NCBI RefSeq assembly: GCF_025421715.1
Contig: NZ_JAOEFC010000002.1
Span: 558,001-622,000 of the forward strand
From: Microbacterium festucae
Lineage (GTDB): Bacteria > Actinomycetota > Actinomycetes > Actinomycetales > Microbacteriaceae
Direction of reading: 5' to 3'
Length of the DNA stretch: 64,000 bases
Part shown: positions 18,262 to 25,186 of the stretch, piece by piece
How the letters are laid out: every line of letters begins with the position of its first letter
How positions within the stretch are numbered: the stretch's first letter is position 1
Notes under the pieces: model-generated
What the model saw: the letters and a program-made list of their open reading frames with translations, nothing else
Told to the model about the DNA's origin: nothing
The model's database searches: none
Position numbers and translations under genes: made by a program

Positions 18262-18731
18262 GGGCTCACCGGGTAGCGCGAGACCTTCTGCACCGCGGAT
18301 GCCTCGACGGGCACCGCGACCAGGTCGTCGAGCCCGAGCACGGGCGGCACGAGCGGCAGCGCGACACGGGTCGACACCGTCACCCGCAGCGTCGCCCCCG
18401 CCGACGGGCACGCCGCCCCGGCGGGCGCGCACCCGATCCGCACCCGCAGGTCGGCCGGCGCCATGCCGTACTCGTCGGCGATCGCCGCGACCACCCGCTC
18501 GGCACGGCCGTCGGCGTCGCCGGGGTCGGGCGCGGTCGCGATGGTGCGCGCCAGCTGGCGGGCGGCGGCCTGCGTGCCCATCGCCTGCCCCTGGATCGTG
18601 CCGAGCGCGACGATCAGGTAGACGATCGGCACGAGCAGCACGAGCCCGGCGAAGATGAACTCGATCGCGGCCGACCCCGTCTCGGCGTCTGCGGGCGCCG
18701 CCCGGTCAGTCGAAGCTCTCGGCCGGCGCAT
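18258..18731 (-). CDS. TadE-like pseudopilin
   Basis: A 157-residue protein with a basic, Ala-rich N-terminus, then ETGSAAIEFIFAGLVLLVPIV: the G-x4-E-F pattern and hydrophobic segment of TadE pseudopilins. The downstream domain carries two Cys in IGCAPAGAACPSAG that could form a disulfide. Its start lies 26 bp inside the preceding tadE-like gene and its stop overlaps the next start, so the three small genes are tightly coupled. Processing would need a prepilin peptidase, which is not in the window. Confidence 0.82.
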   Translation of the reverse strand: MRRPRASTDRAAPADAETGSAAIEFIFAGLVLLVPIVYLIVALGTIQGQAMGTQAAARQLARTIATAPDPGDADGRAERVVAAIADEYGMAPADLRVRIGCAPAGAACPSAGATLRVTVSTRVALPLVPPVLGLDDLVAVPVEASAVQKVSRYPVSP

Positions 18732-19110
18732 GGGCGCTCACCTCCCAGCCGCGCGGGGCACCCAGTAGGCCGACCAGCGGCAGGGTCGCCGTGACCGTCA
18801 CCTCGATCGTCGCAGCGCCGGGCGCCCCGGCATCCGCGATGGCCACCTCGGCGACGAAGCCCGCCCCGACCGTTCGCTCGATGATCTGCCGCGTGCGCGC
18901 GGCGCCCTCCTCGAGTGAGACGTCGGCGAGGGCCGCGTGGTAGGCGCCGTCGACGGCGGCGTCGTGCACGACGTTGCGCACGTACACCGCCAGCGCGAAC
19001 TGCAGCACGGCGAGGGTGAGGATCGTCAACATCGACCCCACGAGCACGAACTCCACGGTGCTCGACCCCGCGTCTTCGGCAGCGCCCTGCGGTCGTCGAC
19101 TCCTCGGCAT
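18706..19110 (-). CDS. TadE-like pseudopilin
   Basis: A 134-residue protein. After a short basic leader it has AGSSTVEFVLVGSMLTILTLAVLQFALAVYVRN, a TadE signature with Glu five residues after the Gly, followed by a 90-residue extracellular part. It overlaps the next pseudopilin gene by 26 bp in another frame and lies 28 bp after the small Flp-like gene. It probably forms a minor pseudopilin of the Flp pilus. Confidence 0.82.
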   Translation of the reverse strand: MPRSRRPQGAAEDAGSSTVEFVLVGSMLTILTLAVLQFALAVYVRNVVHDAAVDGAYHAALADVSLEEGAARTRQIIERTVGAGFVAEVAIADAGAPGAATIEVTVTATLPLVGLLGAPRGWEVSAHAPAESFD

Positions 19111-19138
19111 CCGCGGTCCTCGATCCGGTGGCCGACGC

Positions 19139-19333
19139 TCAGAATGCCGAGACGCGCGAGATCGCCTGCTCGAACAGATCGGCCAGCGCGGGCCCGGCCA
19201 GGGCCCAGATCGCGATGACGAGTCCCGCCGTCATCAGCGTGACCAGCACCCATCCCGGCACGTCGCCACGTTCGTCGTCGATCAGCCGCAGGCGCTGCCG
19301 CGCCCCGAGTCTGCTCCGCCACGTTCCGTCCAT
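19139..19333 (-). CDS. Small Flp-pilin-like membrane peptide
   Basis: A 64-residue peptide with a basic first half and one membrane helix (GWVLVTLMTAGLVIAIWALAG, residues about 27-47). It occupies the position of the Flp major pilin gene in Tad loci, between tadC and the tadE genes. The sequence before the helix is DDERGDVPGW: a Gly-containing cleavage-like site is present, but the Glu at +5 that typical Flp pilins need is missing. It may therefore be a divergent pilin or a non-pilin partner. Confidence 0.7.
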   Translation of the reverse strand: MDGTWRSRLGARQRLRLIDDERGDVPGWVLVTLMTAGLVIAIWALAGPALADLFEQAISRVSAF

Positions 19334-19379
19334 GAACCGCTCCTTCCGTTCGGCGCGACCGCGCCGTGAGTGAGATGAC

Positions 19380-20294
19380 CTATCCGAGCCCGAGCCGCAG
19401 CATGACCACGCCGGGGAACACCGCGAAGACGACCGACAGCGGCAGGATCAAGAACACGAGCGGCAGCAGCATGACGATCTCTTTGCGCCCCGCCTGTTCG
19501 ATGAGCGACCGCTTGGCGTCTTCCCGGGCGTCGGTCGCCTGATCGTGCAGCACCTGCGCGAGCGGCGCGCCCCGGTCGAGCGCGGCCACCACGTGATCGG
19601 TCGCGCGCGACAGTGCCGGCAGCCCGATGCCCGTCGCCATCTCCTGCAACGCGTCGGCGAGGTTCGAGCCGGTGCCGCTGGCCAGCACCGCCCGGCGCAG
19701 CTCGTCGGGAAGCACCCCCGTGCCCACTTCTCCCACCCGCGCGAGCGCGTCGCGAAGACTCTCCCCCGCCGCCAGGCACAGAGCCAGGAACTCCAGCACG
19801 GTCGGGAGTTCTTCGTGCACGCGTCGCTGCCGCCGGCGCAGCGCGGCGGTCAGGTGCATGTCGCAGAGCACCGCGCCCAGAGCGCCGGCCACGACCGGGA
19901 GGATGCCGGCGACCGGCGTCGCCCGTCCCGTGACGCCCCACACGACGACCACGGCGCCGCCGAGGGCCACCCCCGCGCCCGCCCAGGCGAGCTGCCGGCC
20001 GCGGAAGCCGACCGCGTCGATGCTCCACCCTGCCTGCCGCAGCCGCGTTCCGAGGGCATCGGCCCCGCCCAGCCGCGCCAGCAGCGCGTCGCGGCGCCGC
20101 CGCCACGCGACAGCGGGCACGGCGGCCACGGGTGTGAGGCCGCGGGGGTCGATGATGTCGCGCAGGTAGGGGGCGAGCCGCCGCGAGAGGGTCGGCGCCG
20201 CCCAGCGCGGCACCCGCGTGGCCACCAGCAGCAGGCCGGCGGCCACCCCGCCGCCCAGCACGACCGCGTAAGCCAGGTGGGTGAGGGCGTTCAT
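19380..20294 (-). CDS. tadC: TadC-like inner-membrane platform protein
   Basis: A 304-residue type II secretion F-domain protein. It has two N-terminal helices, a cytoplasmic region with HEELPTVLEFLALCLAAGESLRDAL and LADALQEMATGIGLPALSRATDHV, and two C-terminal helices (IVMLLPLVFLILPLSVVFAVFPG). With TadB it forms the platform on which the ATPase TadA acts. The start ATG at 20294 overlaps the tadB stop (ATGA). Confidence 0.88.
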   Translation of the reverse strand: MNALTHLAYAVVLGGGVAAGLLLVATRVPRWAAPTLSRRLAPYLRDIIDPRGLTPVAAVPAVAWRRRRDALLARLGGADALGTRLRQAGWSIDAVGFRGRQLAWAGAGVALGGAVVVVWGVTGRATPVAGILPVVAGALGAVLCDMHLTAALRRRQRRVHEELPTVLEFLALCLAAGESLRDALARVGEVGTGVLPDELRRAVLASGTGSNLADALQEMATGIGLPALSRATDHVVAALDRGAPLAQVLHDQATDAREDAKRSLIEQAGRKEIVMLLPLVFLILPLSVVFAVFPGVVMLRLGLG

Positions 20295-21148
20295 GCGAAC
20301 CACCGCTGAGGTTCGGGCAGCCGGCCGAGGCGCATCATCAGCCGGTAGGCGACGACCGAGACGCCGGCGCCGATGAGCATGAGAAGGACGCCCGCCGGGC
20401 TCGCGTACGCCGTGGCGCCCTCGGGCCTTGTCGCCAGCAGGGCCACGATCGCCCACGGCGCGACCACGCCGAGCACCGCCGCCCCGCGGATCCACGACTG
20501 CCGCGCCTCGACCTCCGCCCGCAGCGCCGCCTCGGCGCGCACCGACGACGAGAGCGAGCGCAGCACCGTGGTCAGCTCGCTCCCGCCCACCTGGCGCGCC
20601 ATCCGCAGGGTCTCGACGATGCGGTCGCCGACCGGATCGCCGAGCACCGCCTTGAGCCGCAGGATGCTGGAGTCGAAATGCCCCGACGCGGCGACGTCCG
20701 CCGCGAAGCCGGCGAACGCGGGGCGCAGCGCGGCCGGTCCGGTGTCGGCGAGGGCGGCGACCGCTTCGGGGAGGGCGACCCCGGAGCGCACGCCCGACAC
20801 GAGCAGGTCGCACACTCCCGGCCACAGCAGTCGGCGGGCGCGCTGCAGGCGCCGGGCGCGGGCGCGCAGGTAGGCCCACGGCGCCCAGCCGCCGGTGAGA
20901 GCTGCCAGGAGCGCGAGCGTCGGCAGCGCCGTCACCAGCCAGGCCAGGGCCGCAGCCGCCACCGCGCAGCCGGCCGCGATCACGCCGATGCGCGCCGTCG
21001 GGGCGTGTGCGTAGCCGGCGGCGTCCAGGAGCCGGCGGGCGCGCCCGGTCGGCGCACCGTCGCGGACGCCCATGCCCGCCGGCCACAGCCACGGGGCGGC
21101 CGTCAGCAGCACGCCCGCGGCGAGCAGCACCCCCAGCACGACGATCAT
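20291..21148 (-). CDS. tadB: TadB-like inner-membrane platform protein
   Basis: A 285-residue F-domain protein with N-terminal helices, the motif PGVCDLLVSGVRSGVALPEAVAAL, then MARQVGGSELTTVLRSLSSSVRAEAALRAEVEARQSW, and two C-terminal helices. This is the usual TadB partner of TadC. Both ends overlap neighbours by four bases (ATGA), upstream with tadA and downstream with tadC. Confidence 0.88.
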   Translation of the reverse strand: MIVVLGVLLAAGVLLTAAPWLWPAGMGVRDGAPTGRARRLLDAAGYAHAPTARIGVIAAGCAVAAAALAWLVTALPTLALLAALTGGWAPWAYLRARARRLQRARRLLWPGVCDLLVSGVRSGVALPEAVAALADTGPAALRPAFAGFAADVAASGHFDSSILRLKAVLGDPVGDRIVETLRMARQVGGSELTTVLRSLSSSVRAEAALRAEVEARQSWIRGAAVLGVVAPWAIVALLATRPEGATAYASPAGVLLMLIGAGVSVVAYRLMMRLGRLPEPQRWFA

Positions 21149-22308
21149 GCGGCATCCGCCCGGTAGACGCTGCGCACCTCGACGGCCCCGGCGACCACCG
21201 CGCCGGTGGTCTCGACGATCTCGGCGACATAGCGCCGGCCGCGCGGCGACCGCTCGCAGTGCACGACGGTGTGCACAGCGCCAGCGACGGCGGGCAGGAT
21301 GAACGCCGCGTCGATGTTGCGGCCCGCCAGCAGCGGCAGCGCGGCGAGCTTGCGCAGCGCCTCGGTCGCGGAGTTGGCGTGCACGGTGGCCGCCCCCGGC
21401 ACGCCCGTGTTGAGCGCCAGCAGCAGATCGAGCGCTTCGGCGTCGCGCACCTCGCCGACGACGATGCGGTCGGGCCGCATGCGCAGCGCCTCTTTCACGA
21501 GGCGGCGCATCGTCACCTCGCCGGCGCCCTCGAGCGACGGCTGCCGGCACTGCAGCGCGACCACGTCGGGGGCGCGCACCGCGAGCTCGAACGTCTCCTC
21601 GACGGTGACGATGCGATGCTCGGGCGGACACGCGCCCACGAGCGCCGACAGCAGCGTGGTCTTGCCCGCGTGGGTGGCCCCCGAGACGATCACGCTGCGC
21701 CCCTGCGCCATCTGCGTGCGCAGGTGCCGCGCCACCTCGGGCGGCAGCGAGCCCGCAGCGACGAGGTCGTCGAGGCTGCGGTGGGTCGTGAGGAACTTGC
21801 GGATGTTGACCGCCCAGTGCTGCCGGGTGATGTCGGGGATCACCACGTGCAGGCGCGATCCGTCGGGAAGCGACGCGTCGACGAACGGCATGCTCATGTC
21901 GATGCGACGGCCGGTGGACTGCAGCATCCGCTCGACGAGGTCGCGCACCGCCGCCGCGGTGAGCACGAGCGGCACCCGCTCGCTGCGGCCCGCGCGGGCC
22001 GCGTAGATGCGGTCGGGCGCGTTGATCCAGATCTCCTCGACGCCCGGGTCTTCCAGCAGCGCCTGCAGCGGCCCGAACCCGGCGACCATCGCGAGCACCT
22101 CGTGCGCAGCGGCGGCCTCGTCGTCGATGAGGTCGAGGCCGCGCGCGAGGGCGACGTCGTTGTGCGCGCGCACCTCGGCCTGCGCGATCTGCGCTGCCCG
22201 CTCGGGCTCGCGCGCCGGATCGGTGCGCTCGCTGCGCAGCCGATCGCGCACACGCTCGGCGACCGCACGGGTGGCGGTGCCGGGCGCTGCGGGGGCGGCG
22301 AGGCTCAT
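21145..22308 (-). CDS. tadA: Tad/Flp pilus assembly ATPase (CpaF/TadA)
   Basis: A 387-residue type II/IV secretion ATPase that powers Flp pilus assembly. It has Walker A GATHAGKTTLL, the Asp box TVEETFELAVRAPD, Walker B RPDRIVVGEVRDAEALDLLLALNTG and the His-containing GAATVHANSATEAL. The N-terminal domain includes EEIWINAPDRIY. I chose the ATG at 22308 because GAGG lies nine bases upstream; an ATG three codons earlier is also possible. It is the first gene of the locus. No TadZ/CpaE, TadV peptidase or secretin gene is present in the window. Confidence 0.92.
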   Translation of the reverse strand: MSLAAPAAPGTATRAVAERVRDRLRSERTDPAREPERAAQIAQAEVRAHNDVALARGLDLIDDEAAAAHEVLAMVAGFGPLQALLEDPGVEEIWINAPDRIYAARAGRSERVPLVLTAAAVRDLVERMLQSTGRRIDMSMPFVDASLPDGSRLHVVIPDITRQHWAVNIRKFLTTHRSLDDLVAAGSLPPEVARHLRTQMAQGRSVIVSGATHAGKTTLLSALVGACPPEHRIVTVEETFELAVRAPDVVALQCRQPSLEGAGEVTMRRLVKEALRMRPDRIVVGEVRDAEALDLLLALNTGVPGAATVHANSATEALRKLAALPLLAGRNIDAAFILPAVAGAVHTVVHCERSPRGRRYVAEIVETTGAVVAGAVEVRSVYRADAA

Positions 22309-22347
22309 GCCCGGCATCCTCACAAAGCCCGGCCGCACAGGAGCGAG

Positions 22348-22356
22348 TTGTCCACA
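22348..22356 (+). promoter_or_regulatory. Single DnaA-box-like 9-mer
   Basis: TTGTCCACA matches the high-GC actinobacterial DnaA box. It lies in the 128-bp gap between tadA (minus) and the formate/nitrite transporter gene (plus). This gap also holds two copies of AGCCCGGCCGC about 65 bp apart. No cluster of boxes is present, so this is not an origin. Confidence 0.4.
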
Positions 22357-22436
22357 GCGCGCCGCGCCCAGGCGGCGGTGTTTTTGCACAGCCCGGCCGC
22401 CGGCACGCTGGTCAGACCACAGAGGATCATGGGGGC

Positions 22437-23264
22437 ATGCTCACGATCGCCCAGACGCTCGACCTGCAGCAGGATGCCGCCGTGCACAAGGCCACCGCGG
22501 TGCAGTCGGTGGGTCGCTTCACCGTCTCGGCGATGTTCGCAGGCGCCTACATCGGCGTCGGCGTCGTGCTGATGGTGTGCACGGCCGGGCCCCTCATCGC
22601 GGCCGGCGACGGCATGGCCAAGCTCGTCTCGGGCCTCGTGTTCGGCGTCGCGCTCACCATCGTCGTCTTCGCCGGCGGCGACCTGCTCACCAGCGCGATG
22701 ATGACCCTCACCCAGGGCGCCCTCATGCGCGTGGTGTCGTGGTGGCGCTGGGCGCTGGTGCTGGCGGCCACGTTCGTCGCCAACCTGCTGGGCGCCGTCG
22801 TCTTCGCCGGCCTGGTCGTGGTCAGCGGCGTGCTCGAGTCCAACGCGCCGGCCGGGGCGATGATCGCCGACATGCTCGCGGCGAAGGCGCACGAGACGCC
22901 CGCCGAGATGTTCGTGCGCGGCATCCTCTGCAACGTGCTGGTCTGCCTCGCCATCTGGATGTGCGCGCGCGTCAAGAGCGAGATCGCGCAAATCGCGCTG
23001 ATCTTCGCCGCCATTCTCGCCTTCATCTCGTCGGGCTTCGAGCACGTCGTGGCGAACATGACGACCTACAGCATCGGCCTGTTCACCGGCGACCCGCACG
23101 CCACCCTGGGCGGCATGGCGGTGAACCTGCTATGCGTCGGCGCCGGCAACCTCGTCGGCGGCGGCGCGGTCGTGGGGGCCGGCTACTGGTTCCTCGGCGG
23201 ATCGCCCCGCGTGCTGCCCGCATCCGTCACCGCGCTCCCAGGTGCCGCACACGCCCACGACTAG
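22437..23264 (+). CDS. Formate/nitrite transporter (FNT) family channel
   Basis: A 275-residue FocA/NirC-family protein, which forms pentameric channels for formate, nitrite or similar small anions. It has six hydrophobic segments and the family repeats: SAMFAGAYIGVGVVLM, FAGGDLLTSAMMTLTQGAL, NVLVCLAIWMCARV, and SSGFEHVVANMTTYSIGL. GGGGGC precedes the ATG at 22437. It stands alone, divergent from the Tad locus and 12 bp before tRNA-Leu. No formate or nitrite enzyme is nearby, so the substrate is open. Confidence 0.92.
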   Translation: MLTIAQTLDLQQDAAVHKATAVQSVGRFTVSAMFAGAYIGVGVVLMVCTAGPLIAAGDGMAKLVSGLVFGVALTIVVFAGGDLLTSAMMTLTQGALMRVVSWWRWALVLAATFVANLLGAVVFAGLVVVSGVLESNAPAGAMIADMLAAKAHETPAEMFVRGILCNVLVCLAIWMCARVKSEIAQIALIFAAILAFISSGFEHVVANMTTYSIGLFTGDPHATLGGMAVNLLCVGAGNLVGGGAVVGAGYWFLGGSPRVLPASVTALPGAAHAHD

Positions 23265-23276
23265 ACTGATCCGCGC

Positions 23277-23358
23277 GCGGGAGTGGTGAAATCGGCAGAC
23301 ACGCAGGATTTAGGTTCCTGTGCCTTCGGGCGTGTGGGTTCAAGTCCCACCTTCCGCA
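23277..23358 (+). tRNA. tRNA-Leu (anticodon TAG)
   Basis: An 82-nt class II tRNA: acceptor GCGGGAG pairs with CTTCCGC, discriminator A, anticodon stem CAGGA/TCCTG around loop TTTAGGT, a short variable arm GTGCCTTCGGGCGT and T-arm GTGGGTTCAAGTCCCAC. CCA is not encoded. Confidence 0.95.
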
Positions 23359-23393
23359 CGATCTGACTCACGCCATCGACCGACGGGAACCCC

Positions 23394-24185
23394 GTGCACT
23401 CCATCGCCCTCATCCCCTGGCTGGATCCGACCACGATCATCGAGGCGGCAGGCCCGTGGGCGCTGCTGGTCGTCTGCTTCATCGTGTTCGCCGAGACCGG
23501 CCTGCTCGTGGGGTTCCTGCTGCCCGGCGACACGCTGCTGATCATCTCGGGCCTGCTCACCCACACCAACGAGATCTTCGGCGTCAACATCTGGGTCGTC
23601 TCGCTGCTGATCGCCCTCGCCGCCTTCGTCGGCGGTGAAGTGGGCTATCTGATCGGCCACAAGGGCGGCCCTGCGGTGTTCGAACGCAAGGAATCGGGCC
23701 TGTTCAGCCGCAAGAACGTCGAGCGCACCAACGCCTTCTTCGAGCGCTACGGCGGTCTCACCGTCATCCTCGCCCGCTTCGTGCCGATCGTGCGCACCTT
23801 CGCACCGGTCGCCGCGGGCGTGGGCCACATGCCGTGGCGCCGCTACTCGCTCTACAACTTCATCGGCGCGATGGTCTGGGGCTTCGGGCTCACCTTCGTC
23901 GGCTTCCTCGTGGGCTACATCCCGTGGGTCGCCGACCTGGTCACCAACTACATCGACGTCATCCTGCTCGTCGCCGTGGGCGGCACGGCCCTCGTGACGA
24001 TCTGGCACTACTTCGCCGAGCGCCGCAAGGCCAAGAAGGATGCCGCGGCCGGCATCGACGTCGTCGACCACGCCGAGGCCGAGGCCATGGCCCTCTCCCC
24101 CGAGGTGTTCGACAAGGAGCCCGACTTCGGCGGCTCCGACACCGCGCACCGCACCGACCCGGGCGGTCCCGCGCCGCGCGCCTGA
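23394..24185 (+). CDS. DedA-family membrane protein
   Basis: A 263-residue DedA/SNARE-associated (VTT) protein, a family linked to membrane lipid flipping, envelope homeostasis and cationic drug resistance. Motifs are ETGLLVGFLLPGDTLLIISG, FVGGEVGYLIGHKGG, ERYGGLTVILARFVPIVRTFAPVAAGVGHMPW and GAMVWGFGLTFVGFLVG. The first 65 residues and the C-terminal half each hold hydrophobic segments. The C-terminal 50 residues are acidic and polar. Start is GTG at 23394, 35 bp after tRNA-Leu. It converges with ku. Confidence 0.92.
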   Translation: MHSIALIPWLDPTTIIEAAGPWALLVVCFIVFAETGLLVGFLLPGDTLLIISGLLTHTNEIFGVNIWVVSLLIALAAFVGGEVGYLIGHKGGPAVFERKESGLFSRKNVERTNAFFERYGGLTVILARFVPIVRTFAPVAAGVGHMPWRRYSLYNFIGAMVWGFGLTFVGFLVGYIPWVADLVTNYIDVILLVAVGGTALVTIWHYFAERRKAKKDAAAGIDVVDHAEAEAMALSPEVFDKEPDFGGSDTAHRTDPGGPAPRA

Positions 24186-24190
24186 CGAAG

Positions 24191-24218
24191 AGCCTCCTGC
24201 CCCTCGGGTCAGGAGGCT
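24191..24218. terminator. Convergent hairpin between dedA and ku
   Basis: AGCCTCCTG (24191-24199) pairs with CAGGAGGCT (24210-24218). The right arm contains the ku stop codon and its last codons, and TTT follows on the plus strand. It probably terminates dedA. Confidence 0.7.
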
Positions 24219-25126
24219 TTCTTCTTGGCGGGCGCCTTCTTGGCGGGCTTGTCGGCCGTCGCGGCCTTCTTCGCCGTGGTTTTCGCCGCGGTCTTCGTCG
24301 CGGTCTTCTTCGCCGGGGCGTCGTCGGTCACCCCGCGGGCGGCACGAGAGCGCTCGACGCTCTCGCGCAGCGCCGCCATCAGATCGATCACCTCGCCGCC
24401 GGTGTCGCCCTCGCTCTTCTCGCCGAATGTCTCGGACGTGTCGAGCGCATCGCCCTTCTCGAGCTTCGCGTCGATGAGCGTGCGCAGCTCCTGCTGGTAC
24501 TCGTCGCCGAACTGCGACGGATCGAAGTCGCTCGAGAAGCTCTCCACGAGGGATGCCGACAGCTCGAGCTCCTTCTCGGACACCTTCACCGGCTCGTCGA
24601 GCTTGGGGAACGCGGCCTCCCGCACCTCGTCGGCCCACAGCAGGGTCTGTAGCACCAGCACGTCGCCGCGCACCCGCAGCGCCGCCAGGCGCGTCTTCTG
24701 GCGCAGCGAAAAGCGCACGATCGCGGTGCGGTCGGTGCGCTCGAGGGTCTGCCGCAGCAGCACGTACGCCTTCGGCGACGCGGAGTCGGGCTCGAGGTAG
24801 TAGGCCTTGTCGAGGGTGAGCAGATCCACCTGGTCGCTGGGCACGAACTCCACCACGTCGATCTCGCGGCTGCGCTCCGAGGGGAGCGAGGCGAGATCGT
24901 CGGAGGTGAGCACGACGGTGCGCTCGCCGTCGTCGTAGGCCTTGTCGATGTCGGCGTACGGCACGACCTCGCCGTCGATCTCGCAAATGCGCTGATAGCG
25001 GATGCGGCCGCCGTCCTTGTTGTGCACCTGATGCAGCGGCACGTCGTGGTCTTCGGTGGCCGAATAGACCTTCACCGGCACGTTGACGAGGCCGAAGGTC
25101 AGTGCGCCCTTCCAGATCGCTCTCAT
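24209..25126 (-). CDS. ku: Non-homologous end joining protein Ku
   Basis: Bacterial Ku binds DNA double-strand ends as a homodimer and recruits LigD. The 305-residue product starts MRAIWKGALTFGLVNVPVK and has the beta-barrel core (KDGGRIRYQRICEIDGEVV, YYLEPDSASPKAYVLLRQ). Its C-terminal tail is Lys/Ala-rich (KKTATKTAAKTTAKK...), of the kind that contacts DNA and extends binding. The ATG at 25126 is used; an in-frame GTG five codons upstream is less likely. It is divergent from ligD with 57 bp between them. Confidence 0.96.
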   Translation of the reverse strand: MRAIWKGALTFGLVNVPVKVYSATEDHDVPLHQVHNKDGGRIRYQRICEIDGEVVPYADIDKAYDDGERTVVLTSDDLASLPSERSREIDVVEFVPSDQVDLLTLDKAYYLEPDSASPKAYVLLRQTLERTDRTAIVRFSLRQKTRLAALRVRGDVLVLQTLLWADEVREAAFPKLDEPVKVSEKELELSASLVESFSSDFDPSQFGDEYQQELRTLIDAKLEKGDALDTSETFGEKSEGDTGGEVIDLMAALRESVERSRAARGVTDDAPAKKTATKTAAKTTAKKAATADKPAKKAPAKKKAS

Positions 25127-25170
25127 CACACCAGTACACACCGGTCACACCCGCCCGCGGTAGTGCCCCG

Positions 25171-25186
25171 TATTCTGGCGCACATG
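25171..25186 (+). promoter_or_regulatory. Leaderless ligD promoter, TATTCT
   Basis: TATTCT (25171-25176) is followed by seven bases and the ligD ATG at 25184. No clear matching hexamer was seen for the divergent ku gene. Confidence 0.5.

Noticed and set aside
22318..22436. Chromosomal origin
   Set aside because: Only one DnaA box, no AT-rich region, and no dnaA, dnaN or parAB nearby.
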